From NCBI RefSeq assembly GCF_010093815.1, contig NW_022985568.1, positions 622,449 to 686,448 of the forward strand: a stretch of 64,000 nucleotides of DNA, read 5' to 3'. The notes below the pieces were generated by a model that made no database searches, was not told the origin of the DNA, and saw only the letters and a list, made by a program, of their open reading frames with translations. Origin of the DNA: Pseudovirgaria hyperparasitica. Its lineage: Eukaryota; Ascomycota; Dothideomycetes; Acrospermales; Acrospermaceae. The translations under genes and the position numbers were made by a program. Below are positions 40,589-50,562 of the stretch, piece after piece (position 1 is the stretch's first letter; each line of letters begins with the position of its first letter).

Positions 40589-40816
40589 TATAAGAATAGG
40601 GTTATTAGATAGTAGTATAGTTAGATAGAATAATAGGGTGTATTCTATTATAGAATAAATTACTACCGAACCCTTTCGGTAGGAATCCGAGAGTATATAT
40701 ATAAAGAGACGCCGATCTATCTAGTACGTGACTATTTACCGCCCTTTACGTTACCTCCTAACCCTATTAGCTAAGGTACGTGTAGATTAGGTTCTATCTA
40801 AGGCTAAGTTCTAATA
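40589..40816 (-). repeat. 5' LTR of element B (228 bp)
   Basis: It pairs with 3312-3539 and is followed by ATATA (40817-40821), the right target duplication. Confidence 0.85.
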
Positions 40817-40821
40817 ATATA

Positions 40822-42112
40822 CTCGACGAATAGTACCTAAAATAGATATATATATAGACTATTACTAGCTAGCTAAGCGACTTACTTATTGGCGAGTCGG
40901 CGACGAGTAAGTTACTTAACGAGTTTGTAAAAAAGTCTTCTAATCTCCTTAACTTTAGTAACCTCTCTACTATCTCTACCTTATCTAAACCTCTCTAAAT
41001 TAGTAACTACCTTCTACCGGAGCGTCTTATTAATATAGTACCTATCTATAGTATATTTAAAGAAGCGTAGAGCCTACTAATTAGCGTAGCTATATATAAA
41101 TATAATATAGAGAAAGTTCTTAAAAGTTCGAGATTACTAACGTATCTAGGTATACTACCTACGAATCTATACCTTTATTACCGCCTATACAAGCTTAATA
41201 GAATTAAAGTTAGATAAGTATAGTAGCGTATACCGTATAATATAGCTAGCGCTAAGTATAAGTGGCTTAATCTATTAGTTTATATAAAGTGCGAGATTAT
41301 CTATAATAATTATTATTATACGCCCGGGGTATTTTACCTTAAGGGTAGGTAATAGATATACTTATAGCTAGGTATAGAACTTATCCGTTAAGAAATAACC
41401 TTCCTTTATCTAATAGTAGATAAAACCATTAGCTATAATAGCTCTATATACGCTATACGTAGGTCCTCGATTAAGAGTACTAATCTTAGTTAGAGTCTAT
41501 CCTTTTAGTACTCTAGCTTAACGCCTCTATCTAATTTTCTTATTAAAAATAACCTTATCTAAGAAGATATATAAGTCTACTAGTAGCTCCGTGATATCCT
41601 TAAGGTATAAAGTACGCGCTATCTCTAAGCGCGTACTACTAATACGTTTTAATAGCTTACGATCCTACCCTTACTCGGATAACTCTTTAGATAAAAGCTA
41701 TTTAGATATAGTAAGATTAAACTCTTTATATATCTATCTAGCTATCTTATTAAGGTATAGCTAGCCCTTACGAAGTAGTCTCTTAAGTAGTTATTATATT
41801 ATATAATCGCTTAGTTAATAAGGTAGACCATAACGTATTAACCATGGTTTATTTCTCTATCTATATATCTTAAGGTTAAACCTTATTCTATATACTATAT
41901 TCTTACTAACTTTAGTAATAGCGATAATCTTATTAATAGATATATTATGTTATAGAAGGAAGTCGATTCGTCCGTATACGGAATCAGGATAGATAATACT
42001 CTAGGGTACTATATATACACGCGTTAGTAAGTTAAAAATACTAAATATTATATATACTAACTCTTATATACTATATTATATAGTTATAGACTCTATATAT
42101 GTGTAGTGCGGT
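40822..42112. mobile_element. Right part of element C, RIP-saturated
   Basis: This is the continuation of the outer element beyond B. The plus strand looks like degraded coding sequence, for example around 41.2-41.4 kb, and it may run almost to the right inverted-repeat arm. I do not recognise the family. RIP density falls to background at about 42.1 kb. Confidence 0.4.
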
Positions 42113-42213
42113 GACGATGCCGTAAAATGTTAATTATATATAAAAACGCGTGTTGGTGGCACAGACGTGCATCGGGCGCCAAGCTTTCCCATGTAACTAT
42201 GGACAAACGGATC
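42113..42213 (-). repeat. Right arm of 101-bp inverted repeat
   Basis: This is the reverse complement of 1203-1303 with two differences, where this arm keeps the un-RIPped base. Similarity ends at GATC (42210-42213). Confidence 0.9.
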
Positions 42214-42768
42214 CTTCTGCAGACTCCTTCCGACATGCTGCAACACCCTCGTTCCATGGTCCACGCTGACAGCCCTGTTCAAACGCTCTATGATCCAATA
42301 ATCCGAAGTTATTACCCGGTACGCTCGGAAACGGGTAGCGGCAGCGTGTGAGAAATAATATGCCATGTGCGTGAGAAGTGTGAATGCCAGGAAAGATGAA
42401 ATGCAAATATCATTCGAAAAGTAAAATCCTCTTCACCGTAACCAATAGCCATTCTCCTATGTGGAGTATGCTGCACGCCAAGAAGAACAAAGGGGCACAG
42501 TGTAACCATCCTATCCTGTCGTTGATCAAAACAAATGCTCACGAATTGACTCAATAGTCCTGTTTGATATTGCTTCTTTGCAGCATCCTCACCGTCCATT
42601 TGGGCCTAGCACAGTCTGGAAGTCTGGATTGTAAAGCCGAGCCCAAAAGTCGTTGTACATGATGTGCCGCTTGCACTTGCTCAATAGCTGGAACTAGTGG
42701 CGTATAAGCATGCTGCACATTGGAAGTCCAAAGACTCGACGACTGATTTCTGGGTCAGACAAGAACGG
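42214..42768. other. Spacer between repeat island and coiled-coil gene
   Basis: Composition is normal. It probably holds the 3' untranslated region of the minus-strand gene that starts at 46444. Overlapping short frames exist on the minus strand (such as 42312-42599) but none shows a known domain or splice continuity. Confidence 0.4.
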
Positions 42769-45700
42769 TCATCCGGGTTCCTGGAACGAAATTTCGGTGA
42801 GACTATGGTGATTTGTGTGTGTTCACTCGCTTACCGGTTCGCCTGAAGATAGCAAATCGTCAACCCTAATCGCCGCATTGCTGTTCTTGGCGATTTCGAC
42901 TGGCTGAGATTCGTGCTGTCCAGTCATTGCCCAGACCAGCCCCGTCAAGCTCGCTCTCGCCACACTGATGAACCTGCGCATGATCGACGAGAGCAGTATT
43001 ATGGTGATCACCATAGGAGGAGGAGGCGTCATGTGTGAGTGTCGTGATCATTGTGGGTTTCTGCGCCGCACTTGTTTCATGAGCTTCGTGAGTCGGTGAT
43101 AGTAGACCATTTTTGTCTTCAGTCATGATGTCTGGGGAGAGATCGGATATCTCAGATCTTGGTATGTTCATCAAAGAGTCCTCTACCGGACACGCAGGCT
43201 GACGAGGCGTCTCGTTCTGATGACTGATGGATGCCTCACAGTCAACGCCTCTGTCTAGATCTTCGGCTGCGAGATTGAAGTCCTCCAGCTCCTGCGTGCT
43301 ATCCCAGGGGGGACGCCCAGATTGATCCATCTGCGGCCTTTCTGTTTGCATAAGCGGAGATCTATACATCGCATCAGTTGGATGACTACATATCATTATT
43401 ATCCGTTGCGAGCTAATTACTTACATGGCAGGACCTCCTACTCCACTCGCCCAAAGCTGCTTCTGCTCCATCTCTCTAGCTACATCGAACTTGAAGTCAC
43501 GAATCTCACCAACAGACGGTAGCGCCTGATACGGTGCCAATGATAACGACGATTCGATTCTTCTTTTGCAGTGCACCTCTGGCTGCAGTATGGATGGAGT
43601 ACCGTAGTGGCTGACGCTCTCAATAATGTCAATGCACGAGGCTGCAGAATCGCCGGTAGCTCTATTTGTGGCTTCATGCATATGCATATGCATCTGCACC
43701 TCGTTGTCTTCTGCCGGAGCCCTTGAAGCTTCCGGCTCCGCGATTGTATCGACGACTTGCATATCTCGTCGATATTGCCTCGCCAATAAGCAATTGTCTT
43801 CGGAATCGCCTGCCGTACCTATCAGAGCTTCGGCGGACTGCTTCAGCGCATTAATGTGTGTATTGCTGCTGCTAAGTCGCCGCATCATGTCGATGTTTGC
43901 ATCACCTGCTGCACGCTCTAAGACAATTGCAGGTGCGTTATTCAATGCTTCCGAGGTTATGTTGTCGTTGTCCGGCCTATTAGCAGTAGAGCTGTTAATT
44001 ACGTCCGACGACGTCTCATTCAGCAGAGTATGCTGGCAAGGAGATATCGGGCATCCAGTCTGTGCATCGGCCATATCATCCTCACGCATGATGATAGACT
44101 GTGGTCTACTATGATGTAGTTGCGCCTCGAGCACACTATCGTTGTCTAAGACAGCTGCCTGTTTGTCCTGGTGTAGATGACCGTGGATAGACCTTGTGCT
44201 GATCACGTTGTTGCAGTCCAAGGATGATTCTGCCTGGTTGCAATAGTCTCTCACTTCGTTTATGCGTTCCGGAGAAGCCAGGTCTGCAGTGTGTCCATTG
44301 GAAATAGCCACATCACAGACTACGATTGGCCCGGGTCCGGAGTGCGTACTTGCTTCACGTACACCATCAGCCTCTTGAGACGCTGCAGTGACAGCGTGTT
44401 CTTCAAGCATATCAACATCTTGCCCAACCACATCAAGACCAGACCTTGCACAGGAACTAGGCGCCCTTGCCCACTGCACATCCCCACAAAGCTCATAGTC
44501 GGGGTCAATCTGCGCACCCAGAAAGCCAGTGAAGTCTGGAAAGGCAGCTATCAATTTCTGCCACTTCTCCCTTCCGAAGTAGACTAGACGTTCCCAGTTG
44601 TCGCCAAGGCTCAGCGTGAGGTCTCTGATGAACCGTAGAGCGAATTCTTGACTTGCAGTCGAGAGACCGAGGCTCTTGAAGTCATCGACTATGATTTGTA
44701 GGTGTACAACTGCTATGCCGATGATGCTTCGGCGCACGTTGATGTAGCGTTGCTCCTGGGAGACCGTGGAGAGCTTCCCCTGGAGCTTTGTGATCGTGAT
44801 GTCGCGATCGTGGAGGAGTGCTTGCCATTGTGTGATTGCGGCTTTGTGGTCCATAGACGCATTTTCTGTTGCTCGAGTCATTTCTGTAAGAGAGTTTCTG
44901 GTCTCTCTCAACGTGTTGGACAAGGCCTTGAGCTCTGTCTGAAACCTGTCTGATGCAGTGGTGGCCTGCTTCTCCTTAAGTCGCAGTCGAGCATCGAGCC
45001 AGGTACATCTCCCTGACTTGTGTGCAGCGTCTTGCTCCGCTACCTCAAGTTTTTGTTTTGACTCCTCGAATTTGCAGACTGCGGTAAGATGCTTCTTTTC
45101 GAGACACTCTATCTTCGCCTTGTAGCTTTGTTTCAATGATGCGAATGCCTCTTCCATCGTGGTCTTTTCATTCTCGCAGCTCTCCCTTAAAGCCTTACGC
45201 TCCACTGCCGCTGCCCCGAGTCTTTTCACGAGCTCTTGATGCTTTGCGAAACTCCCTGCGCGAGCTCTGTTCCACAGCTCTAGATTGCGGCTATCCATAG
45301 CCTTCTGATTCTCCCTCGCCGCCTTCCATCTCTCTGCATGAGCTCTCTTCAAACGCCCAACCTCATCCTCACCAGCCCTCTTCAACTCACCAATCCGATC
45401 CTCAACCCCCTTCCTCACACCCCTCTCAGCAGCCAACTCCCTCTCCAAAACACCCCTTTCCTTCTCCACAACCCCCAGTCTCTCCACCACCCCATCCCTC
45501 TCCCTCTCCACAACCCCCAACCTCTCCAAAACCACACCCCTCCTCTCCACCTCCTCATCAACCAACCCCTGCATCTCCTCCGCCCGCATCGCCATCTCCT
45601 CCATCCGCTTCCAATCGCTATCCGCCTTCCGCACACGCAGTCGCTGCTCTCTGACCTCCTGCTCTGCCTCTGCCAGTGCTTCCTGGGTTTTCTTGAGCGT

Positions 45701-46444
45701 GGCTTGGAGGGTGGGGACTTGTTGCGCTAGGGCTTCGAGGGAGGGGAGGCGTGCGTGCGCGGCTTTCCATTCTGAGATTTGGGTTATTGGTGTGGAGTGT
45801 GGGAGGTGTGGTGAGGAAGGGAAGGAATGGGGTTGGGAGCGCAGCCGGGGGTGAGGGGTTGCGGGTGAGTGAGGGCGTTTTTTGGGGTTGAGGGGTGGTT
45901 GTGGGTTCAGGGGTTGGAGTTTTGGGGGTGGTTGGAGGGTTGGGGGGATTGGGTTGATGTTGGCTTGTGAGGGTGCGTGGGCGATTGGGGGGTTTGAGAT
46001 GTGAGGTTCATATCGTTGAAGGAGGGGGAGTGGGAGTGCTTCGCTGGTTTGTGGATGCGGGGAGGCTATGTTGTTTGGGACTAAGACTGCTGCGAGTGGT
46101 CCCGTTGTTGTATCGGCGAGGTATTGGTCGTGGATATACGGAATTGGCACTGCTGCTTCTGGTGCAGAGCATGTCTTGACGGCATCTTCACGTCGTTGCT
46201 TTGAATTCTCAGAGGCGTGAGTCTGAACGGTTGGCGTTCCTGGTGCGTCTGTCATGGGTGTATCATGTTGATCTCCGATCTGCGGCACGAGGTCTTCGCA
46301 GGATGGGACCATAGGCGAGTCTACTCTGCTGGGGGCGTCTGGTAGAGCATTCATTGCACGGTCGACTGCCCTCGACGAAGCTTGCTGGGATTTAGGTAGC
46401 GTGGATGTGTCCACGGCAGCCTGATCTGGCTTGGTCGGATCCAT
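42769..46444 (-). CDS. Large coiled-coil protein, function unknown
   Basis: The first exon (46444-43425) encodes 1006 residues from the ATG at 46444. Residues 1-220 are rich in proline, serine and threonine. Residues about 225-565 form a long charged coiled coil with an internal VVERLGVVEKER-type repeat (about 302-336). The C-terminal half is acidic, low in order, and holds an HMHMHMHE run. A 63-nt intron (43362-43424, GTAAGT...TATAG) leads in frame to a second exon. If that exon reads through, the stop is at 42866 (1171 aa). A model with introns at 42916-42973 (weak GTTCAT donor) and 42781-42834 (GTAAGC...CCAG) ends at 42769 (1166 aa). A TATATAAA lies about 205 bp upstream. I do not recognise the family; it could be a structural or spindle/nuclear scaffold protein. 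Confidence 0.7.
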
Positions 46445-47202
46445 TTCGTGCTGAAGGTGAGGTCAAGATCTTCGAGTGTTTTGTGTTTGATAGTCTTGTA
46501 CGACGATCAAGGAGGTTGTGAGAGATGGAATGTTCAAACACGCTGACTTGGAAAGACGTGTATGAAGGATATGAAGCTGAGACGACTCAAAGAAGCCGCT
46601 TGAGCAAGGTGTATGATGGAAGAAGTCAATTGCGTAGAATGAGGGGGTTTATATAAAGATAGTCGGAACAGAATAGTCACTTTGCCAAGGCTCGGAGCCA
46701 GGACCGATGGTTGTAGAAACATATCGAGCACAGGCAAGCCTCGGATGTACAACAATGTTGATCTGTTCGCTCTACACAATGTCACTCTGGGAGACAACAA
46801 AAGGACTCCAACACTGAGGCGGATTAGGTGATATGCTTTGACAGAAGAGCGCAGTATGCTTCGGAGTCCAAGTATGGCTTGCAAGTCAACCGCACACCGT
46901 CTACGTGAACCACAAATAAAAGGCAACTTTTGATATATAGCTCTATGTGATAGGATTCTATTGCCAATCAAGAAAGGAAAACGCCGAGAGGAAACAAAGA
47001 AAGGGATCCGAAAATCTATAATACGGTTCATCTAGACTTGAGAAAGAGAGAAAGAAGTGGTCCTTATCAAGTTTCCACCACAGCAGAATGACCTCACTCT
47101 CTTCCCGGCTCAAGTGAGTCAGGCAGAAGTGAGTCAGGCTCAAGTGAACCAGGCCCTTGTCCGGCATCGCCCCTTGTGTCACCATTGCTGTAGTGAACCG
47201 AC
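46445..47202. other. Intergenic; promoter of the coiled-coil gene
   Basis: There is no credible gene. It contains a TATATAAA box on the minus strand at 46648-46655. At about 47111-47155 there are three imperfect copies of a 14-16-bp AAGTGAGTCAGGC repeat. A 165-residue minus-strand frame at 46534-47031 has no ordered composition and looks like chance. Confidence 0.4.
46648..46655 (-). promoter_or_regulatory. TATA-box candidate for the coiled-coil gene
   Basis: TATATAAA on the minus strand, about 205 bp upstream of the start codon at 46444, in otherwise mixed sequence. Confidence 0.35.
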
Positions 47203-47813
47203 TCAATCAGAAGTGACTGACATCGCGATAGGCGTTCTCGACGACGAGAGCTGCCCGTCAGTGTTACAGTGAATGCCCGTCAAAGGCGCCCCACCAAGAC
47301 ACGTCAAGTACGAATCTGCCGCGCTGAGATCATTCGACGACACGCTTAACGACGCACTCGAGACTCTGGAAGGCACGAATTAGCACCAGTACCCCAAACT
47401 CGCCATCTCAAGTAGACCGAAACTCACGCTTGTGACTCTGTCTGTGCTCCGATAACATCGATCCCAAACCTCGCTTCGCTGACAAAACTCCCTGGCGTAA
47501 ATCTCCACGATAGCACCTCATCGGTGTTATCTGAGGTACAGTCGATCCAGCCGGTGGGGGGCTGCTTCTCGATGAAGCTAGCTGTGCAAGAACCTGATAT
47601 GCTTTCTGACACGGAGTCGAGCTGATGTTCCACGGTGAACGTGACGGAGCTGTTGAAGCCGGTCCCTGGCGGCCAGGTAGCACCAGGCAGACCTGAGTTT
47701 GGGCCCATGAAGTGAGTTGAGAGTTGGCTAACGAACCATTGGTCTGCGACTGCGGTAGGGAGATTGAGGGAAAGAAAGGTGAGGGCTGAAAGAGTAGAGA
47801 TAGTTGAGCGCAT
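47203..47813 (-). CDS. Small secreted protein, AA1-like (Alt a 1-like) fold, two exons
   Basis: Exon 1 (47813-47428) begins with a signal peptide of about 23 residues (cleavage likely after TAVA). A 62-nt intron (47366-47427; GTGAGT donor, GTGCTAATTC branch region, TTCCAG acceptor) leads to exon 2 (47365-47203), giving 182 aa. Without splicing the frame stops just after the donor, hiding 53 residues. Mature cysteines at 76, 92, 151 and 162 could make two disulphides. The pattern C...PPTGWIDC...LSWRF resembles the AA1-like family, small beta-barrel proteins of fungi that include allergen Alt a 1 and candidate effectors. Secretion and the disulphide count are well supported; the family is a pattern match. 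Confidence 0.75.
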
Positions 47814-49051
47814 CTTGAATGTAGTATCGAGCAGCTAAGACTGAAAGTATCAAGTATTCGAAATGGAAATAGTCTGACTTGAGAATAGAGAAAGAACCCT
47901 ATCAAGCAGACGTAGGCAGCATGTTATATGAGGGTCATATGCAACGCAGTAACGTGAAATAAGGCCAGCAAAGGAAACACCAAAATCGATAATGGCGAGA
48001 CGTTGCAGCGCTGGCGGAGTGAATCAGCGTCAGCAAGAATCCTCTCGCCACAACCATGACCGCTCGATCCAATCCAACGGTAGTGGCAATATTTGACTGC
48101 CATTCTGTGTACGAATCGATGATTACAAAAAAATGCCTGCATCCCGAGACTGATACACTCACTATTGGCCAAGCAGGCTGTGCTCGATGAAACCATATGC
48201 TCTTTCTGTACGCCGCATAGCTTTCCAGTAATGTCCTACAATGCAAAATTCGATGCCTTCAGCATGCAGGGGAATCAGCCAATCCTAGGAGCCATGAAGC
48301 AAAGCCACCACGAGCCCCCAGTAGTGACAGCGCGGTGACTTCTTTCAAGTTGCGCAACGACGCTCGATTTCAGTCGCACCAAACCGGCGAGACCCGACTA
48401 TCGTCCGCAGCTTGAGTAACATGACGTGAGGCTGAAGCTGAAGGCGAAGTAAGACTGCGAACAAGACGGTGGTTATATTGCCGGTGTTCCGCTCTGCTTG
48501 CATCAGCTAGACAAGGACGCGAGCGTGTATATGGTCTGAGCGTGGGTCATGGATGTGGGTCGTGTCATCTATGCAGCTTCATCTATGTCAAATAAGGGGC
48601 GACATGTTGCTTAGTGAGTGCTACCGAAGAGCAGAGGGTGAGTTCATCAATACAAGCGTCTACAATAGTCCGGAAGAGGAATTTTAAGATGGGTGGAGAG
48701 AGTTCTGGTATCGATCACGAAAATCTCGCGCGCTCACGTGATTGGTGCAGAGCACATTGGTGGACACTTACGTCATCACGGACTTGCCCCTCATTGCGTA
48801 CCTAGGTACTCGGCGCGGGTATGCTGATCATCCCGCAATACGACGCCATATTCACGTCACAACACAGCATCCCTGATTTGAGCAAGCAATTCTTGCCATA
48901 CGAAGGCTGCCACGGTACCTGTTCATCAAGAAAAGTCCACGGTACACAGTGCTACACGGCACCATTGAGATGCTTATGTTGTGATTCATCTATATTTGGG
49001 ACTATTTTACATGCCCAGGGTATTCGATGGTTGTACGAAAACAGCTTTCTC
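47814..49051. other. Intergenic region upstream of the secreted protein gene
   Basis: A TATAA box (minus strand, 47924-47928) lies 111 bp upstream of the secreted protein's ATG. Short frames at 47924-48246 (minus) and 48614-49273 (plus) have no recognisable domains, and the latter overlaps the peroxiredoxin's last exon. A CACGTG next to ATTGG occurs near 48736. I see no gene. Confidence 0.35.
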
Positions 49052-49697
49052 CTAGTTCAAGGCTTGGAGAACGTTCTCGGCCTTGGTGACGGTGACGCTG
49101 GGAGCTGCGTCCTCAACGTAGATTTGCTTGACGATTGGGCCGTCGAGCACAGCAACATAGCGCTGGGAGCGTGGTCCTCCGAGCAGACCCGTGGCATCGA
49201 AGCTCATACCGATTTCCTTGGTGAACTACAGTGCTCAATTAGCTCTCGTGTCGGTGTCTCGGTCATGTACTGAAGGTCAGAACTTACGGCACCAGTATCG
49301 TCAGCAAGAAAGTGGACGGCTGGGGGCGCTTCAGCACCGCCGGTGAGCTTTTCCTTCCATGCTTGAGTCGTGAAGGCGTCGTTCACGGCAACTATGTAGA
49401 TACCGGCGACACCCTTTTCTACGAATGCTTGTGCGTTCTCAATGTAGCCGGGGACTTGGGAGGAGCAGGGAGGGGTGAAGGCGCCAGGAACACCAACAAT
49501 GATGTCTACTCAATAGTCAATAAAGGTCAAGATAGCCACTGTATGCATGGATACTGACTCTTTCCAGTGAGCTGGCTGATGACAACAGTTCCCTGCTCAG
49601 GGTTCTTCTCCTTGAGAGCAACGGTAGAAGAGATGGAGGCGCCAGTGGCAATGGCCTTGTGGCTACCACTCTTGATCTTGTCGATGAGTCCAGACAT
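49052..49697 (-). CDS. Peroxiredoxin, Prx5/Asp f 3 (AHP1-like) type
   Basis: A thiol peroxidase that reduces hydrogen peroxide and alkyl hydroperoxides with electrons from thioredoxin or glutathione. Three exons (49697-49559, 49505-49288, 49225-49052), with introns of 52 and 62 nt, encode 176 residues. The peroxidatic Cys60 lies in PGAFTPPCS, the family signature, followed by VPGYIE. AVNDAF and FLADDTGAFTK are typical of the Prx5 group, and LGGPRSQRY near the C-terminus carries the conserved arginine. There is no second conserved cysteine, so it probably acts as a one-cysteine or atypical enzyme. There is no C-terminal SKL-type peroxisomal signal; it ends ALN. The start at 49697 gives a short lead like that of related fungal proteins. 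It may be cytosolic or mitochondrial. Confidence 0.92.
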
Positions 49698-50562
49698 GAT
49701 GTATAGTGTAGATTATTTCGAAGTTTAAAGTCGGAGAATTGATGTGTAAGGTTTGAGGAGCTCAATTGAGAGGGTAGCAGCTTTTTAAATAGTGAGACAG
49801 CTCCGTGGCAAGGGTGTAATGGTAATTATAGTCAACAACGCCCCACCTTGTCACAACAATTCCATTTTCTAATGCGGGGCGCGGCGCGGCCTTAAGGAAG
49901 AACCCTGACATCACAACATCTGGCTCGATCATGGCTTGATTAGACCAAGATTGATCTAGTCACCTGCAGAAGGTTGCAGGTTCAAAACCCAATCAATTGT
50001 GCTGCCCTGAACGCCAGCTTCCTGATAGACCATGTTAACCGATTCAGTGGGTAATGCGGGCCGGCGGCTGATAAGGTAGACAACAAACACGTCGCATTCC
50101 CTGTTGCAATGCATGATTCCAAATCATACTGACGTGGATGAATTGAGGGCGTTAGGCTATAACTCCCGAGAATACCAATAGTGCCAGTCCAGTCTATATC
50201 GTCAGAAAAGATCAGATACTGTGAAACCTAGCGACTGAAGACTCTTCTTGGGTATCTCTATAGTTCGACAAAACTGGCGGCGGACGGAGGATGAAAATCG
50301 ACAGGTTGAAGAGCACAATACATGAACACTGTTACCCACAGTTCCTGGAAGAGACTTGATCAACATAATCAAAAGTTTGTATGATGTTCTGGTACTTGAT
50401 AGTAGCCTGATATCGTCTCCTCGTCCTGTTTGCTTAACAATCAAAACAAAGCCTCCAGGTATCTCTACACGTTCAAAGAAGATGGCAAAGTCACTCATAA
50501 GCAACAAGAAGATGAACGCCATCGCCTTAAACACGACCCAAATAAACAGTCCCAACAAAGGA
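49698..50562. other. Intergenic: peroxiredoxin promoter and SMC5 3' region
   Basis: No gene is supported. A minus-strand frame at 50202-50606 overlaps the end of SMC5 out of frame and is probably its 3' untranslated region. A TTCAAAA motif near 49980 looks like a tRNA T-loop but no cloverleaf forms. Confidence 0.4.
49784..49791 (-). promoter_or_regulatory. TATA-like element of the peroxiredoxin gene
   Basis: TATTTAAA on the minus strand about 90 bp upstream of the start codon at 49697. Confidence 0.3.

Larger units (their letters stand above)
3312..40816 (-). mobile_element. Element B: Ty3/Gypsy LTR retrotransposon fossil, interrupted by A and D
   Basis: Two 228-bp LTRs in the same orientation (3312-3539 and 40589-40816) bound the element. 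They are flanked by ATATG and ATATA, a 5-bp duplication that differs by one RIP-type base. Read on the minus strand the order is 5' LTR, gag/zinc-knuckle region, protease, then the inserted element D, reverse transcriptase/RNase H, the inserted element A, integrase, 3' LTR. This is the Ty3/Gypsy order. Without the insertions it is about 7.4 kb. It is broken throughout by RIP, so LTR divergence cannot date it. It is older than A and D and younger than C. Confidence 0.8.
1203..42213. mobile_element. Element C: outermost unclassified terminal-inverted-repeat element hosting the whole nest
   Basis: The outer limits are two arms of a 101-bp inverted repeat (1203-1303 and 42113-42213) that match at 99 of 101 positions. 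Subtracting element B and its target duplication leaves about 3.5 kb of the element's own DNA (1203-3311 plus 40822-42213), a normal size for a cut-and-paste DNA transposon. Both arms begin with the palindrome GATC, which could be a 4-bp target duplication or simply part of the repeat. The interior is saturated with RIP and I could not assign a transposase family. An alternative is that the arms are an ordinary chromosomal inverted duplication and C is not a transposon. Confidence 0.45.

Noticed and set aside
1203-42213. Starship-type giant element
   Set aside because: I found no recognisable DUF3435 tyrosine-recombinase captain near an end and no intact cargo genes. The long inverted repeat and nested retroelements explain the block better.
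46534-47031. 165-residue minus-strand frame
   Set aside because: It sits in the promoter of the coiled-coil gene, lacks a domain or ordered composition and has no splice partners.
47057-47272. 71-residue plus-strand frame with AQVSQAEVSQAQ repeat
   Set aside because: It overlaps the well-supported second exon of the secreted protein on the other strand, and the repeat is a short nucleotide duplication.
49955-50005. tRNA-like GGTTCAAAACC motif
   Set aside because: The T-stem does not pair and no acceptor or anticodon stem can be drawn around it.
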